Assembly (NCBI GenBank): GCA_902624655.1
Contig: CACNYJ010000006.1
Coordinates: forward strand, 1-52,440
Length of the DNA stretch: 52,440 nucleotides
Source of the DNA: an uncultured Thiothrix sp.
GTDB lineage: Bacteria > Pseudomonadota > Gammaproteobacteria > Poriferisulfidales > GCA-002705445
Reading direction: 5' to 3'
This document shows, piece by piece, positions 8,064-17,407 of this stretch (the stretch's first letter is position 1; each line of letters opens with the position of its first letter). The position numbers and the translations under genes are program-made. The notes beneath the pieces were generated by a model, which saw nothing but the letters and a program-made list of their open reading frames with translations, was not told where the DNA came from and did no database searches.

Positions 8064-10529
8064 TTACTTCTCTCTTGTAACTTGAAAACCGCAGTTTTCA
8101 CAACCATTATAAGAACTCATTAGGTAATACTTAGTTTTATTTTTTAAATCGAAATTAATTCTTTCAATTGTATCTAATATAATATCGGTAGAATTAATAA
8201 ATTCATCTTTTTCAAATGTTATTCTTTTCGTAATTTTTTGAGAAACATTAATAAAATAATATTCAAAAATTTCAACGTTAGGATTTAATAAAGAGTACAT
8301 TGGAAGTTGTAGATGCTCTCCATTTAAGACAGACTTTTTTGAAGGAATGTTTGTAGAAGTTTTAAAGTCGCATATCGTTTTTTTACCTTTATTAAAATAT
8401 TGAATATCATACCTTCCAGACAAAGTTATATTATCAAGAAAGACTTTTTTAAATGGTACCTCGGTCTGAAAATCGCTTTTAGATATACCATCTTCGCTGT
8501 AGAAAAATTCAGTAGCAATGGTCGGCAATAAATCCTTCCATAATTTTAATTCATAGGGTGAATTTCCTTGCAAATAATATTCTTTTTCATTGATATTCGA
8601 TATGTCATTAAGTTTAGAGATAATCTCTGATTTTACATTAGATAATGGTCTATCCTTAACATAACGACTTATAACTGAATGGACATAATTTCCAAATACT
8701 AAGTATTTATTTGGCGATAAGCCCTTATCTATATAATTAAATTTTTTGTTATAATAAAAACAATAAATGCAGCATAAATAGTTTTCAATATCACGATAAT
8801 TAAGGTATTTAAAACTACTATCAAAATAAATAGAATCCTGCTTTATATTATTTTTTGATATTTTTATGTTATCTTCCTTATCATTCAAAACTTTATTATC
8901 AGCAATATGATCTACGAGGATTTTAAATTTTGATTTTGAATATATTTCATTATTATCTGTCTTATGAAATGTTAGGCAAATACTATTTGTTTGTTTCGAT
9001 AATCTAAAAAAATCGCTTATATTTTCTCTTTCCTCCAAATTTGAATTAATACTGAAATCTGAATATATTATATTTTTTTCTGAAAAATTATTTAGTATTT
9101 TTTTTGGATAATTCTTGTTAGACATTGAGCTAATGTATATTTTATCGTAATCGTTTATCAACGCGTGGTTAATGTCTGTGTATATAATTTTACTAATATT
9201 AGGGTTTGAAAAAGTGCTAGTTTCCAATTTATTTTTTAATATTTTTGACCACTCGAGCATACTTTTCTTACCTTTTTTTGAAACAGTTCCTAAATTTTCT
9301 AATACCCTTAAAAATTCTTTACCAGCAGTATCTTCATTTATAAGCTCACTTGATCCAAAATCATCAATTTTGCTTGAAATAAGCTTTGAAAATTCTTTAA
9401 ATGTATAAATATCTTTTAAATTATTTTCAATAATAAAATATTTATGAAAGGAATTTTCATTTTTAAAAAAATCTTTATTATTAAAAAAATTTTTAATTTC
9501 AGATTCAATATCACCCTTTTGGAAATCTAAAACTATTTTTAAAAAATCTTTTTTTTCTTCATTAATACTACCCAATTGAAAAAAGGGGGACATAATAATA
9601 TCTCTCAAATTAATAAAATTATTATTTTCAAAAAAATAATCTATTATATTATTAATATATGCGCAGCATGCACTTGTTGATAACAACCATCCGCCTTCAT
9701 CACTAATCTCAATATTTTTTCTTGCAAGTATTGCTCGTAACCTTCGTGCAAAATATCTATCGTTGTTGATCAATGCAATACGAATAAGGGGATTTTCCTC
9801 AAAGTTTTTTGATATGTCACTAGAAATAAATTCCAGTTCGTCTTCATGTGATTTAAAATCATACGACTCGTAAATTTTATTATTTATTTTAAAAAGCTGA
9901 TCTTTATTTTGAATCTTCTCTACTTTGTTACTATACATAAATGAAGATGGAATATTTTTTTGAACCCATAATTTCTCGATTTCAAAGAATTTATTAATAT
10001 TTATGAAGTGATGGTCAGCATCAGAAAATAATAATAAATCCTCACCAATTAGTTGCATATATCTATTTACATAAGAGTTCTGTTCTTGTGTATATGATAT
10101 CCATAATTTAAGTATTTCAAAGAAGATTTTAGACTCATAAGATAAGACATCGCTTTGAAATAATTTACCAATATTAATTTTATCATTATTTTTTATACAT
10201 ATTTCTCTCTGAAGAAGAATATTATTTATACAGTCATATATGTTATCAATCTCATTCGAAAAATTATGTTTTTTTAATTTTTTATTTGATTCATAAAGTA
10301 TTTCTCCAAGGAATAACATATCCTTATTTTTAAAATTTATTATGCTTTCGTTATGTATCTCAAATACATATTCATCGTTTCTATATAATTTAAAATTATC
10401 TACGCCTCTTGATTTTAGAGATGAAGAAACAAATTTTTTTGATATGCTTCCATCGACTATTATAATTTGTCTTTTTTTATTATTTTCTTCTATGTGCGAA
10501 ATTATCCGCCTTATTATTGAATCATTCAT
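8064..10529 (-). CDS. AddB-like protein with PD-(D/E)XK nuclease domain
   Basis: The 821-residue protein has an inactive-looking helicase-like body and a C-terminal RecB-type nuclease domain. The latter carries His617, Asp708 (in GRYD), the core Asp721-Phe-Lys723 and Gln741...Tyr745 (QLPMY). Cysteines at 586, 587 and 590 precede the domain, and Cys810 and Cys813 close it, as expected for an AddB/Cas4-type iron-sulfur latch, though the usual final Cys of the C-terminal trio is not visible. This fits the 'probable DNA repair protein' family related to AddB that occurs in beta- and gammaproteobacteria. Its usual UvrD/AddA-like helicase partner is not adjacent. It converges on DUF2970 and diverges from the next gene. 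Confidence 0.7.
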   Translation of the reverse strand: MNDSIIRRIISHIEENNKKRQIIIVDGSISKKFVSSSLKSRGVDNFKLYRNDEYVFEIHNESIINFKNKDMLFLGEILYESNKKLKKHNFSNEIDNIYDCINNILLQREICIKNNDKINIGKLFQSDVLSYESKIFFEILKLWISYTQEQNSYVNRYMQLIGEDLLLFSDADHHFININKFFEIEKLWVQKNIPSSFMYSNKVEKIQNKDQLFKINNKIYESYDFKSHEDELEFISSDISKNFEENPLIRIALINNDRYFARRLRAILARKNIEISDEGGWLLSTSACCAYINNIIDYFFENNNFINLRDIIMSPFFQLGSINEEKKDFLKIVLDFQKGDIESEIKNFFNNKDFFKNENSFHKYFIIENNLKDIYTFKEFSKLISSKIDDFGSSELINEDTAGKEFLRVLENLGTVSKKGKKSMLEWSKILKNKLETSTFSNPNISKIIYTDINHALINDYDKIYISSMSNKNYPKKILNNFSEKNIIYSDFSINSNLEERENISDFFRLSKQTNSICLTFHKTDNNEIYSKSKFKILVDHIADNKVLNDKEDNIKISKNNIKQDSIYFDSSFKYLNYRDIENYLCCIYCFYYNKKFNYIDKGLSPNKYLVFGNYVHSVISRYVKDRPLSNVKSEIISKLNDISNINEKEYYLQGNSPYELKLWKDLLPTIATEFFYSEDGISKSDFQTEVPFKKVFLDNITLSGRYDIQYFNKGKKTICDFKTSTNIPSKKSVLNGEHLQLPMYSLLNPNVEIFEYYFINVSQKITKRITFEKDEFINSTDIILDTIERINFDLKNKTKYYLMSSYNGCENCGFQVTREK

Positions 10530-10604
10530 TTATTTGTGTATATTGTTTTCTTTTAAGGTTTATTATATAAAATATCATATAACTTATAACTTTCGAATCT
10601 GATT

Positions 10605-11000
10605 ATGAGCGTTATTAATTTTCAAGAGTACAAGTCCCAACTAAGTAAGCCAAATTACACATCTAAGCCTAAGATGGGCAAAAATCTTTATAAAAAGAAT
10701 CTTATTGAGAAAAGAGCTTTTTTCAATGAAAATCTGAAAGAATATATAAACAATCCATATATTGAAAAGTGTATGTTTTCCTTAACCGAGTGCCTTATTA
10801 AGTTCTCCACAAAAGACCTCTCAACTGAATTTTCATTAATACTGCAAGATTATTCTCCAGAAGAATTTGATTTAAACTTTGCCACTTGGGAATTTTGTAT
10901 ATACGATACTCAAAATGATGAATATATTGATTCAAGATTTTTCACTTCATCTGAAATGGCAATCAAGTTCTTTTTATCTAAAATTAAATATTCTGTTTAG
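10605..11000 (+). CDS. Uncharacterised 131-residue protein
   Basis: I do not recognise this protein. It has a polar, lysine-rich N-terminus (about 40 residues) and then a more mixed region with LTECLIKF, FATWEFCIYD and EMAIKFFLSK that could form a small alpha/beta domain. No signal peptide or membrane helix is visible. It starts with ATG 75 nt from the divergent AddB-like gene, so the two may share a promoter region, and it is followed by tmRNA on the other strand. Coding status is supported by length in AT-rich DNA and by the lack of a better frame on either strand. Confidence 0.6.
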   Translation: MSVINFQEYKSQLSKPNYTSKPKMGKNLYKKNLIEKRAFFNENLKEYINNPYIEKCMFSLTECLIKFSTKDLSTEFSLILQDYSPEEFDLNFATWEFCIYDTQNDEYIDSRFFTSSEMAIKFFLSKIKYSV

Positions 11001-11053
11001 ATTAAGAATTAATTAATAAATAAATAAATATTTATAAGAAGAATTGGAGTACA

Positions 11054-11406
11054 TGGTGGAGGCGGCGGGGATCGAACCCGCGTCCGCAAATCCTCTGCCT
11101 TCGGCACTACATGTTTAGCTTCGTTATTAAATTTCATGTTAACAAAGTAAACGAGCAGACTTTAATTAACACTATCCAATTAAGTTTCGCAGTTACTCTA
11201 ATGGCGAGAATAAAGGCTATCTTGTGTTAAGCGACACCAAACTGAAACGCACAAGCACATTTCTGAATGATGACCAGCAGGATTAAGCTGCTAGTGCGTA
11301 GTTGTCTTCGTTTGCAACTATAATTTATAGCATTTTTTACGAGAATAGCTATATACTCGACATGCACCTAGGGTTTTGCAATCCACGTCGAATCCAGATC
11401 GCCCCC
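11054..11406 (-). ncRNA. ssrA: Transfer-messenger RNA (tmRNA)
   Basis: Read on the minus strand, the RNA begins GGGGGCGATCTGGATTCGAC and ends with GGACGCGGGTTCGATCC, an acceptor strand and CCA, about 353 nt. The first seven bases pair with the 3' acceptor strand (one G-U). The T-arm and the conserved GGATTCGAC of the tRNA-like domain are present. It encodes its own degradation tag (see 11283-11315). The RNA rescues stalled ribosomes together with SmpB, which is not in the window. It is a one-piece tmRNA. No clear intrinsic terminator follows. Confidence 0.96.
11283..11315 (-). other. tmRNA tag-peptide reading frame (ANEDNYALAA)
   Basis: The frame GCA AAC GAA GAC AAC TAC GCA CTA GCA GCT TAA on the minus strand encodes ANEDNYALAA and a stop. 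It follows ATAGTT in the expected position inside ssrA. The ALAA end is the ClpXP/ClpAP-type degron, and the tag differs from the E. coli ANDENYALAA only by the D-E order. Confidence 0.92.
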
Positions 11407-11454
11407 AATACTTCATTTTACAATATACTATTTATTGTATAAATAGGGGGCGAT
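11398..11454. repeat. Inverted repeat: tmRNA 5' end and its upstream flank
   Basis: ATCGCCCCC (11398-11406) and GGGGGCGAT (11446-11454) are perfect 9-nt inverted copies 39 nt apart. On the tmRNA strand the upstream arm (AUCGCCCCC) is complementary to the first nine bases of the mature RNA. If the leader is transcribed from that far upstream it could pair with the acceptor strand; if the promoter lies between the arms the repeat is only a DNA feature. Confidence 0.55.
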
Positions 11455-11519
11455 TATAAATTAGTAGAGAATAAACAGCAAATTTACAAATAAACCAATA
11501 ATATCTAATAATTACGCGC

Positions 11520-12410
11520 TTATATTCTCCTGCTTTTTGAGGCCTCATCCTTAATTTCATTATTCGCATTAGAAATTTGCCTAAGGGCTTTATCGATCGT
11601 GTCGGTTTTATTAAAGATTTTCTCGAGAATAGAGATTAATTGCTCAACCTTCATTTTTTCTGTACCGATATCACCTTCAGCCGTGAAGCGATGATATTGT
11701 TCTGACAGAAGGTGAGCAATAATTTCTACATTTTCATAAGAGCTTAAATAAACATTTCTCTCTTTACCAATTCCTAATAACTCTGGTGACATGTCTAGAA
11801 TTGATGAAGGAACTGCCAAGATGCAATTATTTATGGTATTTGGTTGATTTTGGTATTTTTGAATATTTGTTATTTCTTTTGCTACTTTATCTTTTACTTT
11901 CTTTGATAAGTTTTTTTGTAATTCAGGATCGTCAGAGCTATCATATTCCTCAACTAATGAGAAGATATCTGGTAACTTTGCATCAATCGGTATATATTTT
12001 CCTTCGTTTATCTTCCACGCGAACTCAACATTTTTTGAGCCTATATTTAAATTTTTTTTAACCTCGCCAGTTTTTATTGCTGTCTCCAAGTATCTTTCTA
12101 GTAGGGCCTCACCAGCAATGCCTCTTGATTTTGTTCCAGTTAAAGTTCGTTCTATTGATGTGATTTTCTCAAGCGTATTCGTTAAATTAGCATTTGATCT
12201 TTCATTTTCTTCTTTTATTTTTCCTCCAAAACCATCCATTATGGTTCTTATTTCACCTTTAAGATCACCTAATTCTTTTATAACTGTATCAGTGGCTTTC
12301 GATTCATCATTTGAGGCATCGGGTTTAGATTTATTTATTAGAAGTAATATTACCAAAGCTATAATCGCACCAGATACTAAACCAACTATTAATAAATTTA
12401 TATCACCCAT
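11520..12410 (-). CDS. rmuC: RmuC-family DNA recombination protein
   Basis: I start at ATG 12410 (296 residues), which has a GAGG ribosome site six bases upstream; an in-frame ATG at 12452 lacks one. An N-terminal membrane helix (about residues 4-26) is followed by a coiled-coil-like charged region. The RmuC core then shows GIAGEALLERYL, YIPIDAKLPD and the AHLLSEQYHRF segment. RmuC proteins limit sequence inversions at short inverted repeats and look like membrane-anchored nucleases. At 296 residues this is shorter than the usual 400-500, with a reduced coiled coil. It stands alone, divergent from purL. Confidence 0.82.
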   Translation of the reverse strand: MGDINLLIVGLVSGAIIALVILLLINKSKPDASNDESKATDTVIKELGDLKGEIRTIMDGFGGKIKEENERSNANLTNTLEKITSIERTLTGTKSRGIAGEALLERYLETAIKTGEVKKNLNIGSKNVEFAWKINEGKYIPIDAKLPDIFSLVEEYDSSDDPELQKNLSKKVKDKVAKEITNIQKYQNQPNTINNCILAVPSSILDMSPELLGIGKERNVYLSSYENVEIIAHLLSEQYHRFTAEGDIGTEKMKVEQLISILEKIFNKTDTIDKALRQISNANNEIKDEASKSRRI

Positions 12411-12527
12411 GTAAGACCTCTTAACGGTTAGAATGAATATATTATAATACACTCTAAAAATATAAATTATTTTGATTAAATGCTATAGTTAAGCCCATTA
12501 ATTCTTTATGAAGTCCAATACATAAAT

Positions 12528-15500
12528 ATGCTTATATTTTGCGAAAATGAAATTTCAAGCTCCCAATTAAATCAGAAGATTTATGCAAAAGTCTCAAAAA
12601 ACTTTCAAAAAAACATAGTTTTTTCAATGTATTATGTTTATTTTTTAGAATTAACTTCAGATTTAGATAAGCATGAAATTTTAATTGCAAAAGAATTATT
12701 AAAATCAAGTATTCATAAGGGTGAAATTAATGAATCGAAATATCTTCTTGTTAGCCCAAGACAAGGGGTTGAGTCATCATGGGGCTCAAAAGCTAAAGAT
12801 ATTTTTTATGCTTGTGGATTAACAAAGCTTCAAAGAATTGAGCAGACAAAGCTTTACATATTTAATGATGAAATTCATAAAGATCTCTTATTAAACCCAC
12901 TTTTTTATTCAGAATTTTTCGACAAAATGACTGAAACAATTTTTTTTAGCTTAAAGGATTATAACTTTTCACCGTCAAATCGAGATGAAGTTACTTTTTT
13001 AGACGGAGATATATTGTCATATATTGAAAAAAGTAATCTAGACATGGGTTTAGCCTTATCTAATGGTGAAATTCAGTATTTGAACAAGAGTTTTTGTAGC
13101 TTAAATAGAAGGCCAACTGAGGTTGAATTAATGATGTTTGCCCAAGTAAACTCTGAACATTGCAGACATAAGATTTTTAACTCGACTTGGTTGATAGACG
13201 GTGAAAAAAAAGAAAAATCCTTATTCCAACACATCAAATCTACAGAACCCGAGAATTCTCAATATGTAATTAAAGCATATTCTGATAATTCGGCTGTAAT
13301 TAGTTCATTTAGAACAAATAAATTGTTTATAAATAAAGCCAACGACTATGAATATAAAGATACAGACACTCATTCACTCATTAAAGTAGAGACACACAAT
13401 CATCCGACTGCGATTTCTCCGTTTTCAGGTGCAGCAACTGGCTCAGGTGGGGAAATTAGGGATGAGGCAGCAACAGGAAGAGGTTCAAAAACAAAAGCCG
13501 GTCTTTGTGGTTTTCATGTATCAAATTTAAATATTCCAGATTTTATTCAATCATGGGAAGAGAACGAAAGCCTTCCGTACCCAAAAAGAATTGCTAGCGC
13601 ATTAGAGATTATGATAGATGGACCACTTGGATCAGCTGCCTACAATAATGAATTTGGAAGGCCATGCCTTACAGGCTACTTTAGAACTTTTGAAAAGAGA
13701 ATCGACAAAAATTCTGCTTATGGATTTCACAAGCCAATAATGATTGCTGGAGGTATTGGAGCAATAGATAGCTCTAACTATAAGAAAAAAGATATTGAAG
13801 ATTCAGATTTAATAATCGTACTGGGAGGCCCATCAATGCTTATTGGTCTTGGCGGTGGTGCTGCATCATCTAAACATTCATCTTCTGAAAATGAAGATTT
13901 AGACTTCGCATCAGTTCAAAGAGAGAATGCAGAAATGGAAAGAAGGTGCCAGGAAGTTATCGATAGATGTTCAAATTTTGAAAAAAATATAATAGTTTCC
14001 ATTCACGATGTAGGAGCTGGTGGTTTATCAAATGCTGTTCCAGAAATAGTTAATGACAGCAAAAAGGGTGCAATTATTGATTTAAATAAAATTCCAAAAG
14101 CCGACAAGAGCATGAATCCGATGGAATTATGGTGTAATGAATCTCAAGAGAGATATGTACTGTGTATTAAAAAAGAGTCGCAGCGACTATTTCAAACAAT
14201 ATGTGAGAAAGAAAATTGTCCTTTCTCAGTCATAGGGTTCGCCACAAATGACTATAATTTTATCTTAAAAGAAGATGAAAAATTACATATCAACATACCA
14301 ATGAATCTACTTTTTGGAGAAAAAGAAGAGCAAATTATTTCTGTAGCATCCTCTGAAATTAATGAGAGTAAAATTAATTACAGCAGTTTTGATTTTTATG
14401 ATTGTTTAAAAAAAGTACTTTCCTTGCCAGCAGTTGCATCAAAACAATTTTTAATAACGATTGGTGATAGATCTGTTGGTGGACTCACTGTACAAGACCA
14501 ATTTATCGGCCCATGGCAAGTTCCCGTAGCTGACTGCGCTATTACAGCAAATGATTTTTCTTTTAATTGTGGAGAAGCCATGTCTATGGGTGAAAAAGCG
14601 TCGATTGCACCCTATAACCCTGTAGCTTCAGCAGAAATGGCGGTGTGTGAAGCGTTATTAAATATTTGTGGAGTAGAGATCGGGGATTTACAAAAGATTT
14701 CTTTATCTGCAAATTGGATGTCTAGCTTTGAAAATGACTTTGATAAGTATTATTTATATAAAATGGCTGAATCAATTACAAAAAATATCTGTAAAGAACT
14801 ATCTATTACTATACCGGTTGGAAAGGATTCACTATCTATGAAAACATCATGGTTAGAAGACGACAAAATTATAAACGTTAAATCCCCAAACACACTGGTT
14901 ATTTGTGCTTTTTCCAGTGTAAATAGCCTTGGTAATTATTTAAAACCGATGTTTGTTAATGATTTAGATAGCTCTATTATCTTAGTTGATTTATCAAATG
15001 CTAAAATGAGGATGGGAGGTTCTGCATTATCGCAAGTTCTTAAAACTAATGATACAGAATGTCCAAAAGTTGAAAGCATTACAAGTTTTAAAGATTTTTT
15101 CGATATTATTCAAGAATTAATTAAAGAGAAAAAAATTCTTGCCTATCACGATCGTTCTGATGGTGGTCTAATATCAACTATCTGCGAACAATGTTTTTCT
15201 GGGCATGTAGGTATTGACATCGAACTTAACCAAGATTTTGAAAAAATGAATAACTTCATGTTTAATGAAGAGCTCGGTGCAGTAATACAAGTAAAAAACG
15301 AACTTTTAAAAGAAGTAATTGGCAGGTTTTCAAATAAACAAATTAATTCAAATATAATTGGCAAATTAAATAAATCATATGAACTTAAAATAGTCAACAA
15401 TGGAGAATTATTTTTTAAAGACTCAATTGAAAAGCTTCATAAAATTTGGCACAGAACAAGTTATGAGATTCAAAGACTCAGAGATAATAAAGCAACATCA

Positions 15501-16373
15501 GAAGAAGAATATAATTCTATCGGTTTAAAAGAAAACAAAGGTTTGTATATTTCAAAAAAATATAATGATATTAAAGAATCCGATAATTTATTTAATATAC
15601 AAAAAAATAAACCAAGAATTGGAATTTTAAGAGAGCAAGGTGTTAATGGTCATTATGAAATGGCAAACAGTTTTAACATAGTTGGTTTTGAATCTGTAGA
15701 TGTAACAATGAATTCGTTAATTGAAAATCAAAACGCTTTGAGCTCTTTTAACGGAATTGTTTTTTGCGGAGGATTTTCTTACGGAGATGTTCTTGGTGCC
15801 GGAAGAGGCTGGGCAAATAAAATTTTACATAATAAAAAATTATTTGATGAATTTTCAATGTACTTTGATAATTCGGATAAATTTGCGTTAGGTGTTTGCA
15901 ATGGATGTCAAACTTTATCAAATTTATACTCAATTATTCCAGGATCCGATAATTGGCCATTTTTTTTACAAAATATGAGTGAACGATTTGAATCAAGAAT
16001 AGTAATGGTAAACATTGAGAAATCAAATTCAATTTTCACAAAAGACATGGAAGACTCTAAAATTCCTATCGTAATATCTCACGGGGAGGGCAGAGCAAAC
16101 ATGGATATTAAAGGCTATGAAAGCTTAAGGAAAAATAATCAGATTATTATGTCTTATATCGATGATGATGGTAATTCAACTGATAAATATCCATTCAATC
16201 CGAATGGCTCTTTTAAAGCTATCGCAGGGGTTTCTTCATTGAACGGAAACGTAACATTAATGATGCCTCATCCCGAAAGATTATCAAATATTTGCCAATT
16301 TCCACTAGATAATAAAGGTAAAACTTCTCCATGGTTGAAATTTTTTTATAATGCTAGAATGCATCTAAAATAA
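12528..16373 (+). CDS. purL: Phosphoribosylformylglycinamidine synthase, long single-chain form
   Basis: The 1281-residue protein is the large proteobacterial/eukaryotic-type FGAM synthase, which converts FGAR, glutamine and ATP to FGAM in purine synthesis. The N-terminal PurS-like domain and linker lead to the first AIRS-like half (MMFAQVNSEHCRHKIFN and KVETHNHPTAISPFSGAATG). The second half contains FLITIGDRSVGGL. The C-terminal class I glutaminase has Cys1124 (GVCNGCQ) and His1248-Pro-Glu1250. Alphaproteobacteria normally use separate PurS, PurQ and PurL, so this form argues for a beta/gamma lineage. The H4MPT gene block follows 20 nt downstream on the same strand. Confidence 0.97.
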   Translation: MLIFCENEISSSQLNQKIYAKVSKNFQKNIVFSMYYVYFLELTSDLDKHEILIAKELLKSSIHKGEINESKYLLVSPRQGVESSWGSKAKDIFYACGLTKLQRIEQTKLYIFNDEIHKDLLLNPLFYSEFFDKMTETIFFSLKDYNFSPSNRDEVTFLDGDILSYIEKSNLDMGLALSNGEIQYLNKSFCSLNRRPTEVELMMFAQVNSEHCRHKIFNSTWLIDGEKKEKSLFQHIKSTEPENSQYVIKAYSDNSAVISSFRTNKLFINKANDYEYKDTDTHSLIKVETHNHPTAISPFSGAATGSGGEIRDEAATGRGSKTKAGLCGFHVSNLNIPDFIQSWEENESLPYPKRIASALEIMIDGPLGSAAYNNEFGRPCLTGYFRTFEKRIDKNSAYGFHKPIMIAGGIGAIDSSNYKKKDIEDSDLIIVLGGPSMLIGLGGGAASSKHSSSENEDLDFASVQRENAEMERRCQEVIDRCSNFEKNIIVSIHDVGAGGLSNAVPEIVNDSKKGAIIDLNKIPKADKSMNPMELWCNESQERYVLCIKKESQRLFQTICEKENCPFSVIGFATNDYNFILKEDEKLHINIPMNLLFGEKEEQIISVASSEINESKINYSSFDFYDCLKKVLSLPAVASKQFLITIGDRSVGGLTVQDQFIGPWQVPVADCAITANDFSFNCGEAMSMGEKASIAPYNPVASAEMAVCEALLNICGVEIGDLQKISLSANWMSSFENDFDKYYLYKMAESITKNICKELSITIPVGKDSLSMKTSWLEDDKIINVKSPNTLVICAFSSVNSLGNYLKPMFVNDLDSSIILVDLSNAKMRMGGSALSQVLKTNDTECPKVESITSFKDFFDIIQELIKEKKILAYHDRSDGGLISTICEQCFSGHVGIDIELNQDFEKMNNFMFNEELGAVIQVKNELLKEVIGRFSNKQINSNIIGKLNKSYELKIVNNGELFFKDSIEKLHKIWHRTSYEIQRLRDNKATSEEEYNSIGLKENKGLYISKKYNDIKESDNLFNIQKNKPRIGILREQGVNGHYEMANSFNIVGFESVDVTMNSLIENQNALSSFNGIVFCGGFSYGDVLGAGRGWANKILHNKKLFDEFSMYFDNSDKFALGVCNGCQTLSNLYSIIPGSDNWPFFLQNMSERFESRIVMVNIEKSNSIFTKDMEDSKIPIVISHGEGRANMDIKGYESLRKNNQIIMSYIDDDGNSTDKYPFNPNGSFKAIAGVSSLNGNVTLMMPHPERLSNICQFPLDNKGKTSPWLKFFYNARMHLK

Positions 16374-16393
16374 AAATAATATAGTATCTATTT

Positions 16394-17404
16394 ATGAATA
16401 CTCCTTCAAAAATATCTATAACTGCACCAGCCAGGCTTCATCTGGGTTTTATGGATTTAAATGGTTCTCTTGGTAGAAAATTTGGCAGTGTTGGTATTGC
16501 TATTGACAGCATTGAGACCTCAGTAACAGTGTCAAAAAAGCCTTTGGTTAATAATACGCATATTGCAGATAATATAAAAAGAGCATATGAATACGCAAAA
16601 TTAATCCTGAAAGCATATGAGCTTGATGAGTCTGTAGATATTGAAATTCATAAAAGTATTCCAGAACATGCGGGATTAGGTTCTGGAACACAACTTGCTT
16701 TAGCTGTTGGCTCAGCTATATCTAATTTGTTCAATCTTAAACTAAGTTTGATGGATATAGGAAGAATTTTGGACAGAGGTAATAGATCTGGAATTGGCAT
16801 AGGAGCCTTTGAGCATGGTGGTTTTTTAATAGATGGAGGAAAAGGCAAATCAGAAGATCTTCCCCCAATAACTGTTAGGCATGATTTTCCAAGCAACTGG
16901 AAAATAATATTACTAATTAATAGTAGAGAAAAAGGATTACATGGAAAAAAAGAATTCAATGCATTTAAAACTTTGAAGCCTTTTCCTAAAAATCAAGCAG
17001 AAAAACTTTGTCGTTTGGTTAACATGATTATTCTTCCTAGCTTAATTGAAAAAAATTTTTATGATTTTTCTAATGGCATCGGTGAGTTACAAAAAATTGT
17101 TGGTACTCACTTTTCACCAATACAGGGTGGTGTATATTCGAATCCTGACATTGCAAACATTATGTCATTTGTCGAAAAACAAGGTTTTAATGGTGTCGGT
17201 CAGAGTTCATGGGGACCAACTGGTTTTATATTGACTGATAGTGATACTTCAGCACATAAACTTGTTAAAGATATAAGAAAGAATTTTTTCTGTAAAGATT
17301 TACAAATTGAGATTATTCAAGGAAGAAATAATGGATCTGTTTTTAAAAAAATTGATTCTGATATTCATACTAATAGCAAAAAACAAAATTTAAAAAAGGA
17401 ATAA
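16394..17404 (+). CDS. mptG: Beta-ribofuranosylaminobenzene 5'-phosphate synthase
   Basis: The 336-residue protein has the GHMP-kinase-like fold of beta-RFAP synthase, with TAPARLHLGFMDLNGS at the start and the glycine-rich phosphate loop PEHAGLGSGTQLALAVG around residue 90. Later signatures are GNRSGIGIGAFEHGGF and GVGQSSWGPTGF. It joins 4-hydroxybenzoate- or 4-aminobenzoate-type precursors with PRPP and loses CO2, the first committed step in making the methanopterin side chain. In bacteria it marks the H4MPT pathway. It begins 20 nt after purL, and only 3 nt separate it from mtdB. Confidence 0.93.
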   Translation: MNTPSKISITAPARLHLGFMDLNGSLGRKFGSVGIAIDSIETSVTVSKKPLVNNTHIADNIKRAYEYAKLILKAYELDESVDIEIHKSIPEHAGLGSGTQLALAVGSAISNLFNLKLSLMDIGRILDRGNRSGIGIGAFEHGGFLIDGGKGKSEDLPPITVRHDFPSNWKIILLINSREKGLHGKKEFNAFKTLKPFPKNQAEKLCRLVNMIILPSLIEKNFYDFSNGIGELQKIVGTHFSPIQGGVYSNPDIANIMSFVEKQGFNGVGQSSWGPTGFILTDSDTSAHKLVKDIRKNFFCKDLQIEIIQGRNNGSVFKKIDSDIHTNSKKQNLKKE

Positions 17405-17407
17405 ATT

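Noticed and set aside
10342-10602. Plus-strand frame over the start of the AddB-like gene
   Set aside because: Mostly antisense to the AddB-like N-terminus; hydrophobic composition arises from reverse reading of polar codons. The true plus-strand gene starts at 10605.
11001-11053. Possible intrinsic terminator after tmRNA
   Set aside because: No stable stem found; only TTTA-type repeats.
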